DNA of 64,000 bases, from assembly GCF_000003855.2 (NCBI RefSeq), contig NW_003101679.1, forward strand, positions 3,365,558-3,429,557, read 5' to 3'. A model generated the notes under the pieces. The model was not told the DNA's origin and searched no databases. It saw only the letters and a program-made list of their open reading frames with translations. The stretch comes from Blastomyces gilchristii SLH14081 (lineage: Eukaryota > Ascomycota > Eurotiomycetes > Onygenales > Ajellomycetaceae). Below are positions 23,977-36,595 of the stretch, piece by piece (the first letter of the stretch is position 1; the number at the start of each line of letters is the position of its first letter). The position numbers and the translations under genes were made by a program.

Positions 23977-25578
23977 CTAATCACTATTATCAGATAGTAG
24001 ATTATAACTATTCTGAAAAGTAGAAATCTTAACTGCTTATATTATATCTAGTTTATCATCAGAGTCATTTCTCAATTCTCTAATCTTAACAGAAGTTTGA
24101 GAATTCAAATTCTGTTTACATTTAACTGAAGAATTGAAGTTTGAAGATTTAGATAGTTAAGAGTTTCTTCTTTTTAAGCTTACAGTTGTGAGTTTACTGA
24201 CTTGACTATTCTCTTCAGTTCTAGATTTACTTTGAGCTTCATCTTTTCTTCAGTTCTTTTAAGTTCTAGAAGCAAACATACATTCTTTTGAGCTAGATGC
24301 ATGTTTTTCTTTACAATTAGAGCATTTAAGCAGAGTGTGTTGACATATTTCATCTCTTTTTAAGCATATTTCATATTTATACTTACTAGTTTTGTGATCT
24401 CTGATACAGAATGCACATTTTGAGTCTCTGAAATAGAAGATTGTAAAGTGTTCATATCTTTGACAGTTTGAACACTGTGTTTGAGCTTTGAGATTTATTC
24501 TTGAGTCTTTGTATTCATGAACTCTCATTTTCAAATCTGCTACTCTTACTTCAGAGATCTTTGACTGTTTAAGTGTCTTTGTATATACTAGAACAGAGAC
24601 ATTTCTTCTACTTTGTCTGAACTTAATTGAATTTAGTCATACAGACTCTTTTCTCAGTTGAATAGAGTTGTATTCTTCTAATTCATTTTTGAGAAGTAGT
24701 ATTTCTTCTTCACAGTCAAAAATTTCAACTGAAATATTATAAAGAATGAATTTGTTTCACTTTTCATCTCTCTCAGATAGAATTATTGTGTTTAACAAAG
24801 ATTCTACTGCTGATTTTCAGAGATTCTCATTCTAAATAAGAAATTCTGCACTGAATTCAGGCATTATAGTCAGAATAATAGAGTTTTTAAAGAAGAATGA
24901 CACAATTGAAGCTATAACTGGTTTTTGAACTTCAATATCAGTTATTAACTGAGAAAAGAACTGCTGATTAATTTCATTTCTGATTCTGAAAATGAGATTT
25001 GAGTTTAGCTTATTTCTTTGCAAGATGTTCTGATTTAAGACTTTGAGAATAAGTCTTCTATTTCTGGAGATTTGAAAGTTTTTCTTCTTTTACATTTTTT
25101 TCTTCACTTTTCTATCAATAGAAGTATGAGCATTATTCTTCTCAGTTTTCTCAGGATTTTGAGCATGTTTTGAGATAGCAGATTTAGAGACAGCAGATTC
25201 AACTGCTTAAGCATATGTTTTTTTCTGATTCAAAGAAGAAGAAGAAGTAGAAAAGAAGAAAGAAGAGTAAGATGAGAAGTCAGTGATTATACTAGAAATT
25301 TTCAATGTTTTTTGAACTGTGTTTGAAATTCCAAGTTTGAACTTGATCATCTTCTGTAGTTATCTAGTCTGAGTATGAAGAATTAACAGAACTTCTTCAT
25401 TTATCTCACTCAGATACTGCTTTTCAAGAATCTTGCTTACTTTTTCAAGTTTTCATATTTCATGAACTTATTGTTTCTCTATTTCTTCTTTCTTTCTTCT
25501 CTTCAGAATTTCAATCTCAGGAATAGCATTTGAGAAAGCATCTTTTTTCACATCAACTGAGTGTATTTTTGAACTCAT
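23977..25578 (-). pseudogene. LINE copy 2 ORF1 (Gag-like, zinc knuckles), inactivated
   Basis: ORF1 from ATG 25578 to TAG 23977. All three cysteine/histidine knuckles survive in the 91-codon open stretch at 24259-24534: CSNCQRYEH, then CAFCIRDHKTSKYKYEIC, then CSNCKEKHASSSKEC. That is better than in copy 1. The spacing to ORF2 is again short (23 bp). Stops elsewhere, mostly TGA or TAA, make it non-functional. Confidence 0.87.
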
Positions 25579-26599
25579 TGTTCTCACTTAATGAAAAGTT
25601 GATCAGACTGTTTCAATTGAGATATGTATTGAACTCTTTTGAAAAGTTGATCAGACTGTTTCAATTAAGAGGTTTCTAAGTCTGTTTTCAATTGAAAAGT
25701 TGATTAGACTGTTTCAAAAGAAGAATAAAAGACTTTTATATATAAAACACCTGATTTTTTTCACACTAGTTCAGTAACTAGGTTAGATTTTTAAAGAGAA
25801 TCTAATAAACTAAAATTGATTTTTGAGATAAATTAATAAAATCTTTACAATCGCTTTCTTGAGATACAGTGAGGAAAAGTATGATATCAATTGATAATAA
25901 ATCACATAATATGACAGTTTTTGAGAGAAAAACTGATACAAAATAAATCAATTTTTTGCAGAGAAATTGATTAAAACTATTCAATTTTATTCTATATCAT
26001 TCAATTCTTCTCACACAACAAGTGTGCAACTCAAATCAGTTAATAAAGAGTGTAAAAAAGAATTAAGTATTAATAAAAGCTCTTCAGTCACTGAAAAAGT
26101 AATTCTTACTTAAAGGAATATGAAATTATGACAGAAAACAGCTCTGTTTTTAATTCTTTGTAAGAATATTGTATAAAATCCAGAGAAAAACACCTTACTT
26201 TTTCAAGAGAAGTAAAAAACTATTTCTAAGATCTTTTTTTTGCATTAACTGCTGCAGAAGAATGAGATAGAAACTGCTAAACTATACACTACTATATATT
26301 CTCTATCAAGACTTTCCCTCTTCAGAGTCTTAATATTATAGAGAATATAAGTCTGTTTCTATATAATAATATAAATATTGTCAGCAGGATGTAGAGAAAC
26401 TGGTTATTTATATCTCAAAATAGAAGACTTTGTCAATAATTATATCAATATAGAGTTAATTCTCAAATTCAATAGAAATCTAATGTTGCTGTTCTCAATC
26501 TCTTGCAGAGTCTATTGAATATTAAGATATTAAAACTAGATTTAATATATCTCACTGTGCAGGGATCAAAGGCTCAGTCAGACCTTGAAATATACTGAT

Positions 26600-27241
26600 T
26601 TTATAGTTATTGTGTCTGCTGATTATGTATCAAATACAGTTGCTGAGGTATCTTTTCATACTTTTCTGCTGGGGATGGGCCAGATTGAGAGAGGTGATAC
26701 AAGGGTGAGACTTGGTGTTGATGTCTAGATACACTGAAGACAGACTGTGGAGATTGCACTTCAGAAGTGGCTGTTGATTATGTGCTTGATATTATCATCA
26801 AGGTATCTTTTTGTATTTTTCTGCTGGGGATGGGCCAGATTGGGAAGGGCGGTACGAGGGTGAGACTTGGTGTTGGTGTTTTGAAACATCAAAGATGGAC
26901 AGGGTTTTCGCGGAGATTGCTCCTCAGATATCTTCACAATTACAGATCAGGGATCTTCCAAAATCGAGAAGATTGGTGCATATGGCTAGGTCTCTTCACC
27001 TTACAATTTGTATGGCAATCTGGCCCGGGGTTGTGGTGTGGTAGGGGAGAATGCGGGATAATCCCACACAGGAGTTTCGAACAACGTCTGATTCACATTT
27101 GGCTGGATAACTCCACCACTACACAGGGTATGCGGTCGGCGATGGGGTCAAAATGCTCGTATGATCGAGGGCTTTTCGATGGATCTATCGGCAGGTTCTT
27201 ATTCGAAAAATCGAGCGAGTTCGTGATGGAGCGGTTTGATT
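26600..27241 (-). promoter_or_regulatory. GC-preserved 5' leader of LINE copy 2 with tandem units
   Basis: Counterpart of 15100-15775. The two repeated units (GGTATCTTTT at 26647 and 26802) are 155 bp apart here, 8 bp less than in copy 1. The outer ~330 bp ends at the target duplication with GAGCGGTTTGATT. CG and GG sites are kept as in copy 1, so sparing of this region is a property of position or sequence, not of one copy. Confidence 0.7.
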
Positions 27242-28936
27242 ATACAATAACAGTGATCACAGATTATAAAAGTCTCATCTATCTATAATTAACAATGAAA
27301 CCTTTTAAACACTTAGCATGTTAAATCTCAGAGTTCCAAGCATACAATCTTTATATTAAATACTGAAAGGAATCAGACACTGTGATGCTTGATACAATCA
27401 GTTACAGACTCAAATTCATAAATGAGAATTCTGTAAATCAGGCATAAGAAAAGTTTGTATTAAACATACTGAGAGAATGCAAGAAATCAGAATAAGTGAA
27501 TACAATAATCTCTCACTTGAAGAATAGCAAGATGTCAGATGATAAGCATCTTGTAAAAGTAGTAGAAGAGATGCTTTCAAACTTCAAGCTGAGGAAATTG
27601 AAAAACAATGTTATACTTTACTATGATCTAGAATATGTGCAAGCTCTCTATCTAAAACATTTATTTAGACATGACTTGATGACTGATATACACAAGGAAT
27701 TCAGTCCCTTAGAAAGCTCTGAACTTATAAACATACTTGAATTAAGAGTATACTGATCAAGCATGATCAAGAACATTCAGATGTACACTCACAAGTGTCT
27801 GAATTGTCAGATTGTGAAAGAATCTAAGAAAGGATTAGAATATAAGAAAGTATAATATTAGATAGAATGTATAATATAATCATTTGAATGATGAAGAGTG
27901 AATCTCATAGACATATTACTATGAATGTCAAATGAAATTTATTGAATAATCACTGCTATTGACTATACTACTAGCTGGTCAGTCATGAAAGCAGTTTCAG
28001 AGATAATAGAGAAGATGATGATAAAGTTCCTACATAGTGAGATCTATGTTAACTATGAAATACTGTGTGAGATTCTAACTGATAATGATACAAATCTCAT
28101 AGAAGAAGTAGTGAGGCATTTTATGAGCCAGTTACAAACAAGATATTATAGAACAATATTATATCATTCACAGATGAACAGAAAGATAAAATACTTGAAT
28201 GAAATCTTAAATAACATGCTAATAAAATATCTAGTGAGCAAGCCTATATAACTATAAGATGAATATCTCAGACAGATGCTATTAGTCATGCAGATTTGAC
28301 AGTATACAGTCTTCGAGTATTCATAATTCTATCTGTTATATGAATTGCATTCACACATCTCAGAGAATGCTTCAGAAAAGATGAGAGAGAGAACAGAAAT
28401 TACAGATGCAATAGTCACAGACACAGCAGTCACAGATATGAAATCAAGATTGAAAGAGATCAGTCATACACATATAAAAGCTAACAAGTTACTCCTTAAC
28501 TGAGTAATTCAATCAAAAGGAATACAAGACTCACTGGTTAAGAAACCAAGTCTCAAGATAAGAACATAAGTTCTTATATGTAATAAAAGTTCTGAGAAGT
28601 TTTAATCTAGATGATTTAAGTTATATAAGATACTCAAATCACATTCTCTGAGAACATATACATTGAAAGAATCAGAGAAACAGATCTTACATAACTTAAT
28701 AAATGATTCATATCTTATAAAGATAAAGATGTAAGATCTGAGTAGATTATAATTATCTACAGCACTATTATCAGTATTGAAAAAGAAGAGACTTATAATT
28801 GAAAAGTCTTGTGAAGTAAGAGAAATCATAGACACTTACAAATCAGATAATCTCACTTATTCTGATCTTTTCACAATTATAAGAAAAGAATGAGAAGAAA
28901 TGAAGAAATCAGATAAATATTACACTTTAATAAGTG
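27242..28936 (+). pseudogene. GypA pol relic, part 2: RNase H end and integrase
   Basis: RNase H resumes directly after LINE copy 2 with TVITDYKSLIYL. Integrase follows: an HHCC zinc region ending CLNCQIVKESKKGLEY (27795-27845), then the catalytic core with ITAIDYTTSWSVMKAV, the second Asp in EILTDNDTNL, and a QMNRKIKYLNEILNNML helix (27985-28251). This order and these motifs are those of Ty3/gypsy integrase. Downstream, to about 28930, is a C-terminal extension with basic and aromatic residues but no obvious chromodomain. The start includes the right-hand LINE target duplication. Confidence 0.87.
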
Positions 28937-29588
28937 ATATGACTGTAGCTGATTATATGATAATATGCTACAGATAGTAAGTGTAATACAGTAAAGAGCA
29001 GTCTCATAGCAGCAGACTTATATATAAATTAGATCACAGAAGAAAAAGGAATTCAGAGTTGAATTCAACTGTTTACATCAGTTTAATCACAGAGATAACA
29101 GAGAATAAAGCATCTGAAACATTCACAGATGTATGAAACTAAGTCATCTCAATCTCTGAAAATGCTCAGAGATTGAGTGAGATTAGTTGCAATAAACTGT
29201 TTACTGTAGTGATCTGAGCAGGTGAAGAGAGATAGTATAATACATAAGACTGAATTACAAGAGATGAAAGCTGCTGAATCTAGTCACTAAACACTGTATT
29301 ATATAAAGATTATGTAAGAGTAGTGACTAGCAGATAAAGAAAAAGCATAAGAAAAGAGAGGAAATAATAAATTAATCATCAACTGTAGAAGTGAGATATA
29401 AAAGATAAATATTATTATACACATCTCATTCATTTTTATACACTATATATTTAATCTATTTTCATTGCTACATCACCTGAAAAACACTAAAAACAAAGAA
29501 AATCTCAAAACTCAAGATTCATAAGAAATTCAAGAGCTGCAAGCTGCTCTTATAACAATACTATACATATCTCTGATTTCTCTATCAC
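28937..29588 (+). mobile_element. GypA 3' region, first part (before GypC)
   Basis: Homologous to 2217-2870. It contains no recognisable domain. It ends with the 5-bp GypC target duplication ATCAC (29584-29588), and the sequence continues at 56570. The undisturbed copies at 60-80 and 2880-2895 show how the two halves join. Confidence 0.8.
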
Positions 29589-30132
29589 TGTAACGTGGCG
29601 GAACCGAAGCAGTGACTAGTCAGCAGCATCACATAGAGGTAGTTGTTTGAGAAGCTGTATAAGTGAGCTTGACTATCTTGATTAAATAGCAAGCTCATAG
29701 GCTACAGGGTTATTGTGAGAATATCACAAATATAATACTTAGTATACTAAGAAGATTATATAAGAAATGCAGTAACTCTTGTATATATTTCAGTGAGAGA
29801 AAAATGAATCACTGATTTCTTTAATGAGAAGCCAGTATTTAGCTATTCTATATAGATAATGAGCAGATACTCTGCTCTCATTGCATGAGTGAGAATAGCT
29901 GAAGTGATATCTCAGTGATATCTCACTATTAAGAAAGAGTAATCTGCTGATCTTATATAGAAGTGAGATTCTCATATTCATCAATTGAATCTTTCTATAA
30001 TATATCTGAATAATGTCATAGAGTGATTGAAAACCAGTTTAAACAGTCTGTGAGATGAATGAAATCATCTGCAGAGAAGTGATGAGCTGTGTGAAACTAT
30101 AGCAGAGTCTTAGTACAGTCAGAGATATGATA
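29589..30132 (-). repeat. GypC 3' LTR (left)
   Basis: 544 bp, matching 56021-56564 at full length. Its outer ~50 bp keep TGTAACGTGGCGGAACCG, while the rest is strongly mutated. The inner end lost every CG and most GG that the other LTR keeps at the same place. Confidence 0.9.
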
Positions 30133-30215
30133 ATACTCTCTTCTTTAAGAGTATAGTTCTGATACTCTTAAGATTACTGAATTAGAAATTATCTTTGATA
30201 TATAGTAATAGTTAT

Positions 30216-30546
30216 TGTAAGAGGCCTACGCCGAATAGATCGGTATAATATATAGGTCTTATATAACAAAGATAAAAATGTTAAAGAAGGAAAGAAAGAG
30301 AAAGTGTGAGAATCAGCAATCAAGGTGAATATTTATATGTGTATGTGATGGTGTACGTGGTGGAGCTTTGAAGTGGAAGAATATATGTGTGTTTGTAGTG
30401 GCCGAGGATCGGGGATCGGGAATGACTGAGAATCAGAGTGTATGCTACATGTGTTCATAGCAGCCGTGAATTGGTGATCAGAAATGAAAGAATCTATGAA
30501 GTGTAATGAAATAGTCTATATGATTGATCAGGCGCAGCCTATCACA
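30216..30546 (-). repeat. GypB 3' LTR (left)
   Basis: Paired with 35577-35907. The outer part keeps GGCCTACGCCG and a GGCCGAGGATCGGGGATCGGG block, while the middle and inner parts are mutated relative to the other LTR, for example CGCGTTC to TGTGTTTG. Confidence 0.92.
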
Positions 30547-30599
30547 TTAGCCCTCTCTTTTCAGAAGCAGTTCTCATCAGTCAAGAGCTGCTGTTTCAG

Positions 30600-33500
30600 A
30601 TAACACAGAACTCAGAGTTCAGGTCAGTTAATTATAGCTGATTCATTTCATAAGATATTATCAGTCACAGCTGTAGAATCTCTCATTGAGAATATCTTCA
30701 ATCTCTCACTCAAGCTCATTATCTTCTTCTATGATGTCTGACAGCTGTCAGTCAGAAGTCAGCTGAGAAGGAAATGAATCAGTGATAATATGATAAAGCA
30801 AGCTTGTATGAAATACATTATAAATCTCTGATGATGTGTCAAGATAATAGTTATAGCTATCTAAAACTACTATTACTTTATATCTGATGTGATAGTAATC
30901 TAGTATATGAGATGAATGTGTGATTTATATATTCTTAAGATACAATTATATCAGATCTTCTATCTTATATTGTTCAGTGAGATCTCAGTGAACATTAATT
31001 TAATTCTCTTAATCTTATTTCACAGTTGTCATGAAGACCTCTGCTCAATCACAGATATCTTAAAGCTTTATTACTATATTATCAGTGATCTGAATTAAAC
31101 TGTAAGAATTCAGTGTGAACTGTATAATCTCTAAAAGATTCAACACTTTCATGTGATAACTATGTGTAAGAAAGAACAGACTTACATCTGTTAAAATAAT
31201 ATTTTATTCATTAATAGTGATCTCTGTGTGTAAAAACAGGTCATATCAATCATCTTATAAGTAATTACAGAACTTATAGAGATAATTCTTTACAGTCTGA
31301 ATTATTTATTCTGATGTATTATCAGTCTCAGAGTGATAGACAGTTGACAGACAGTATATAATCTTGAGAACTTGACAGATTCTTGTTCAGAGAGTACTTA
31401 CAAATTGACAGTCTTAATCTGATACTATTAATCTCAGCAACTCATACATCTGATAGAATGAACTCTGTAAGAAGACTTCAATAACTTGTTCAATATTCAT
31501 CTTATTGCAAGATTTCAATATTATATTCTTACTTAGTCAGTCAATAATAATCAGAATGTTTCTACAACTCTTGCTCTTAGATAGATTAATAGTGAAGTCA
31601 ATCATTATATCTCATCAGATTTTATCAGAGATATTAAGTGATTTCAGTAGATCTTTTCTATAATTCTTTTATAAGATGATAGAAGAATAGTGATTGTAGT
31701 TTCAGATAAAGTATCTGATACTGTTTAATATCTCAGATCAGTAGAATTCTCAGAAGATCATTCTATACAGTTGTTCATAGCCTGAATAATCAGTCATATA
31801 TAAATCATGTATCTCTTGTATTATCTGAGTGTATAAGAGTTCAGAGTGAGAGACTCAGCATTATTTATGAAATTATAGAGTATTATTATCATCAATTGAA
31901 CATTCTAAGATATTAGTTCTTATATGTAGTTCTGAGAAGAATCAGAGTACTCTTTGACATACTGCTTTAGTAAGAGTCTGAAGAAGTTCATCAGCCTGAG
32001 CTGCTATGTACCACAGTTCATTCAGTGTAGAGAAAGTGAAGATATCAATGTCAGTTCTAATCAGAGAAGTACATATAATGCTGTGAGCTGTTTCATCTTA
32101 ATCAACTAGTATCTTCAGATTCAAGAGCTGATGCTCTCAGTTCATTCAGTGAGTATCTATTACATCAGATGACATATCTTACTCTCATTATAAGAGAACA
32201 TCTATCATCAAGTTCTGACTGTCAGAATGATAGTGTATTATAAAATGAAAGCAGCTTAGAAACTCAGATCATTATATCTGTCATTCAGTAAGTTTATAGA
32301 TAGTTATAAAGTATTTGAGATTCTTATAATCTGTGACTATCTCAAATTCAGAGATACTTCAGAGTTCAGAGTCTTATTCTTCTAAACAGTGTATAATTGT
32401 GAGAAGTTTCTTATCATAGATCTCATAATTGCATTCAGTGAGACTCAGTTTCTTAGATATAAAGACATAAGATTATAGAACATCTTTATTATTATACTGC
32501 AGTATTACTTCTTCTGTTACATAGCTAGAGAAATTGATCTTAATAACTGTCTTATAATCAGGATTAAATATTATCAGTAGAGAGATATTAATGAATATCT
32601 TCTTTATCTGTATAAATGCAGCTTCAGTGTCTGCTGATAATTGAAATACTGAGTCTTTCTTAATGAGATCTATAAGTGATCTCATAATATCTGAGAAGTT
32701 TCATATAAATTACTGATAACAGTTAGCAAATTTAATGAAGCTTCATACATCTTTCACAGTATATGAAGCTTTTCATTCAAGAATGATGAAGACTTTCTCA
32801 GAATTCATTCAAATTCTCTTACCAGCTTCTATAATAAAACTCAGATACTTAGTACTCTTAACTTCAAAATCACACTTATCAATATCTATCAGTTGTTCTA
32901 CTTCTCATAACTGTTGTAATATCTTTCACACATGTTCTTAATATTCTGTCCTGAATTCATCAGTGAAGATGAGAATGTTATCAAGATATGCAGATGCAAA
33001 TTTATTAAGAAAATCTTGAAGTGCTCAGTTGATATACTTCTGAAATGTACTGAGAGTGTTAGTCAGTTTAAAGAGTGTGACTACTCATTCAAAGAGATCA
33101 TATCATGTTCAGAATGCTGTAAGTCACTTATCTTCTTTAGTAATACAGATCTTATGAAACATAGTAATGACATCTAACTTTGTAAATTATTAAGCTTATT
33201 CAATGCAAGCTAGAGTTTCATTGATAAGAGATAAAGAATAACAGTCCTTCTTCATTAATCTGTTCAATTCTTAATAATTCACACAGAATTGAAGTTCTTC
33301 ACCTGATTTCTTTGCAAAGAGAATAGAGACTGTGATGAAAGAGTTGCTAATGTGTATGAATCCTTTATTCAACAGATCATTGAGTGGCTTTCAAAGAAGA
33401 AGATGTTCATCTCAGAACATGTTATAAAGAGAGTCTCATGATGATTCAGAGTCTCTGCTGTTCTTCTTTTTCAACTTGATACTGTGATTCACTTCTGACT

Positions 33501-34200
33501 CTTGTAAGAGAGGTAGATTTGTAGCATTATTATCTTGTTAAAAGACATCTAGATATTCATGATATTATTGAGAGAGTTTCATATGAGAATCTGTTATTAT
33601 GACGTGGGATAATTTTTCTAGAGTCTTTTTGATATTAGCTAGACTGATGAAATAGATTGATATATGATTCTGCTGTTGATAATTCTTTCTATGACTTCTT
33701 TTTCTGAGCATTTCATAGGCATTGACAGAGATCTGTGTCAGATTCATAGTCTTGTGAATGTTATCCTCATGGACCCTATCTTTGTTAGGGAATATTAAAC
33801 TCCTGTTTCAAGTGTTCAATAAGATGTCTTATTCAGATAGTCAGGCAAGTTCTAATATAAGATTATAATCAAGATTATCAACTTCATATGCATAGATATC
33901 TTCACACTAATATTCTTCAACATCTATGTTTAGTTTCATCATGTAACAGATGCAAACATCTTTTGAGTTATTGAATTCTGCAAGAAGTCAGGGTTTTGAT
34001 AAGAGAATACACTGAAGATTATAATGTCTCATGACAGAAGATTTAATCATTATATAGTGATATAGACCGCTGTCTATCATGGCTTTCATATTATACATGT
34101 TATCAATCACAGTAGATATAAGAATTACATTCATTGCTATCTTCTTTTCAAATCATTGTCATCTGATCTCTTCAAGCTTCTGTTTGCAAATTTGAACAGA
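30600..34200 (-). pseudogene. GypB pol relic (PR-RT-RNase H-IN-chromodomain)
   Basis: On the minus strand, RT includes SGEELQFCVNY near 33300 and the catalytic box YLDNILIFT near 32965, where YLDD has one Asp changed to Asn. RNase H starts at 32685-32473 with FQLSADTEAAFIQIKKIF. The integrase core lies at 31700-31200, with IVSDQD near 31390. A chromodomain-like C-terminus lies at about 30850-30650, homologous to 4898-5264. A less mutated patch at 33600-33810 contains CCTCATGGACCCTATC. Every domain is broken by stops. Confidence 0.82.
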
Positions 34201-34299
34201 AGCTAATCTTTTCTCTGTTTCATCAGAGCATCTTCATAGTTATTCTCTGAATCTTTCTCTAATGTAACATGATTGGCATGAACAGACACTGATCTTTCT

Positions 34300-35300
34300 C
34301 TCAAGTGTGAAGACACATAGATTGATCAGTAGTTGAAAACAATGTGTTCTGATCAGTTACAGTTGATGCACACTTCATATTAATGTCAATCAGTGACTTC
34401 TTCGGGAGTGATCCCAGGAACTTGAAAGCCTGTTCAAGCAGTGAAAACTCTTGCTTATGTGTAGACATTCATGTCTACTCAATTCATGACATCTGCATCA
34501 TTGTTATTCTTCAGCACAGATGTATGAGTGACTGAGTTATTTCTCAGCACAGCTGTGTGAGTGTAATATCTTCTGTCACTGTTCTGTATACTCTTGAGCT
34601 TGATAAGATAATCATTCAATGTTCAGAGCTGTGTGCAGAAGCCTTCATAAGTCTGGTCTTTGTTTACACTTATAAGAGTCTGTAAGAGTTCAAAAGTCAA
34701 TGTCTTCTTGAGCATGCTAATCTTCATTCAATTCTGTCAAGATTGATCATCTGCTTCTAGAATCTTGGTGTTGAAATCAGGAATGAATATTGTAAGAGAA
34801 GTATTTCTCTGTCAGATACTCTATAATCAATCTAATACTTTCTGTTACATAGCAGTGTCTCAGAACAGAATATCAAGATGTTTCATAATATTATCAGATA
34901 TTCACAACACTGATTCACATGCTTTCATTCATGAATAAAACTTCTGTTTTATGTGATTCTTCAATTTTTCATTGATATATCAATCTTGATTAATTAATAA
35001 ACTGATGACATCTTTATCTACACTCAGTTTTACAAGCATTTTCATTCTTCATGATGAGTAGAGAGTGAGATCAGAAGTATTGAAATATGTGAGAGCATCT
35101 AAGTGTTCTTTCAGTGCTTTTGTACTTGATTCTGTAGATGTTGAAATTGCATGGATTAATCATTGAATCTCTTTGTATTGAAGTTGTTGAGTCATGTGCA
35201 TGTCTGCTATCTATTGCTGTTGTAATTTCAACATTGCTTGAAGCCACTGTGACATCACATCTATGCTCACATTTGAGGGTTTCATATTATCATTAGACAT
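34300..35300 (-). pseudogene. GypB gag relic
   Basis: Reads from ATG at 35300 on the minus strand with MSNDNMKPSNVSIDVMSQWL, then glutamine-rich helical segments (LKLQQQ, QLQYKEIQ) and STKALKEHLDALTYF. This is typical of Ty3/gypsy Gag, which forms the particle and packages RNA. TGA and TAA codons interrupt it several times. A cysteine-rich segment at about 34330-34230 could be the remains of a zinc knuckle but is too damaged to define. A less mutated patch at 34380-34470 retains TTCGGGAGTGATCCC. Confidence 0.7.
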
Positions 35301-35576
35301 GGTTATATTGATTGTCAGATGTGTAATTGTATAAATCTCTCATATGTCTGAGTGTCAGAACTCTCAGATCTTTTGCTAACATTCTCTTATAAGATCTTAT
35401 TCTCTTCATAAGATCTTGTTGCAGGGCCAGAGTAACTGGTGAGCAAGCTTCTATCTGAGAACTCAGTGTCTGCTTAACTGTTTGACTGTTTCTCTATTTC
35501 TTACACATTGTTACATGTTTGAATATCTCTTGATGAATAATCATTTCTACTGAGGAGATGATGAACATTTTTATAG

Positions 35577-35907
35577 TGTAAGAGGCCTACGCCGAATAGA
35601 TCAGTATAATATATAGGTCTTATATAACAAAGATAAAAATGTTAAAGAAGGAAAGAAAGAGAAAGTGCAAGAATCAGCAATTGAGGTGGATATTTATACA
35701 CATATGTGGTGGTATACGCGGTGGAGCTTCAGGGCAGAAGAATATACACGCGTTCATAGCGGCCGAGGATCAGTGATTGGGAATGGCCGAGAATCGGAGT
35801 GTACACTACGCGCGTTCGTAGCGGCCGCGGATCGGCGATCGGGAATGGAAGAATCTATGAAGTGTAATGGAATAGTCTATATGATTGATCGGGCGCAGCC
35901 CGCCACA
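35577..35907 (-). repeat. GypB 5' LTR (right, best preserved)
   Basis: 331 bp, keeping many CG and GG dinucleotides, including GCGGCCGCGG. It holds a direct duplication with a 62-bp period (units around 35744-35786 and 35806-35848). In the coding orientation it begins TGTGGCGGGCTGCGCC and ends GGCCTCTTACA, with TTATATAAGACC as the probable TATA region. The GC island includes an accidental 84-codon frame that I do not regard as a gene. Confidence 0.92.
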
Positions 35908-36085
35908 GTTATCAACTGATTTGACAGCATATATACTGTATGTAATACAAAGAAATAGATGAGTTTCTCTGCTGACTGTGTAGATCTTCTCTTTCTCATC
36001 TCTGTTCAAATCAACTATGTGATAAGTGAATTTCTTATATATTGATTGAAATGTGAAAAATATAGTTAATAAGTGACTTACAGAT
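35908..36085 (-). other. GypC 3' internal sequence between GypB and TirE
   Basis: About 170 bp of GypC lie between the GypB target duplication and the TirE duplication ACTTACAGAT (36076-36085). No feature is visible. It continues at 49539. Confidence 0.7.
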
Positions 36086-36449
36086 AGACTGACCGTGTGA
36101 CCGTGTCTGAGACCAGAATCAAACTTTACAGTTATCATGTTGTCTAAAAGTATTACTTCTGATCATGATTTGTGTTCATTACATTAATTCTAAATCATGT
36201 TATTTCAAATATTAAAGATTCTAGATTCACTTTTCAAATAAAAATCTAGTCTTAGATAAAAAATATGTTTGAATTCTGAGTTACATTTTCATTCTGATCT
36301 CATTATTGAGAATGACATTAAATAAAACTATGAAATCATTTCTCACTTATATAATATTATAACATAGTGCTCATTTGTTGAAAATTCAATGAAAAGTATT
36401 ATTAAATATCATTACTTTTCTAAATACAGATTATAATTTATATAATTTT

Positions 36450-36595
36450 AATTATAAAAAAAATATAAAATACAAAAAAAAATAAAAAATAAAAAACAAA
36501 ACAAAAACAAGAAAAAATCACAATGAAAAAAAAATAAAAAAGAAAATAAAAGAAAAAGAAAAAAATAAAAAATAAAAATAAAAAAAAGCAAGATC
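36450..36595 (+). repeat. A-rich low-complexity tract in TirE
   Basis: Runs of AAAAATAAAA with occasional C and G over about 145 bp. TirE copy 2 has the same tract at about 57985-58125, so it belongs to the element. Confidence 0.85.

Larger units (their letters stand above)
19626..27241 (-). mobile_element. LINE copy 2 (full-length)
   Basis: A second full-length LINE on the minus strand, 7,616 bp, collinear with copy 1 but lacking the MITE. Its target duplication is ATATAATAACAG (19614-19625) and ATACAATAACAG (27242-27253), differing by one transition. The 3' tail is (AAT)n, inverted at 19626-19640. It inserted in the RNase H region of GypA pol. The body is RIP-mutated and the 5' leader is largely spared. 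Some tryptophan codons are TAA here where copies 1 and 3 have TGA. Confidence 0.92.
30216..35907 (-). mobile_element. GypB, complete Ty3/gypsy element (5,692 bp)
   Basis: LTRs of 331 bp at 30216-30546 and 35577-35907 begin TGTAAGAGGCC as written and end CACA, with a 5-bp target duplication GTTAT on both sides (30211-30215, 35908-35912). Coding is on the minus strand. Just inside the left LTR, the purine tract GAAAAGAGAGGG (minus strand) marks the 3' end. Gag starts at 35300, followed by protease, RT, RNase H, integrase and a chromodomain. Inserted in GypC. No deletion is obvious, but all genes carry RIP stops. Confidence 0.93.

Noticed and set aside
26767..27288. 173-codon plus-strand ORF
   Set aside because: It is antisense to the GC-rich LINE leader and runs across the insertion junction into GypA RNase H. 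It is a chance fusion.
35665..36138. 84- and 110-codon ORFs around the GypB right LTR
   Set aside because: They lie in the GC-rich LTR and cross the LTR edge or the TirE terminus. They have no conserved content in the paired LTR.
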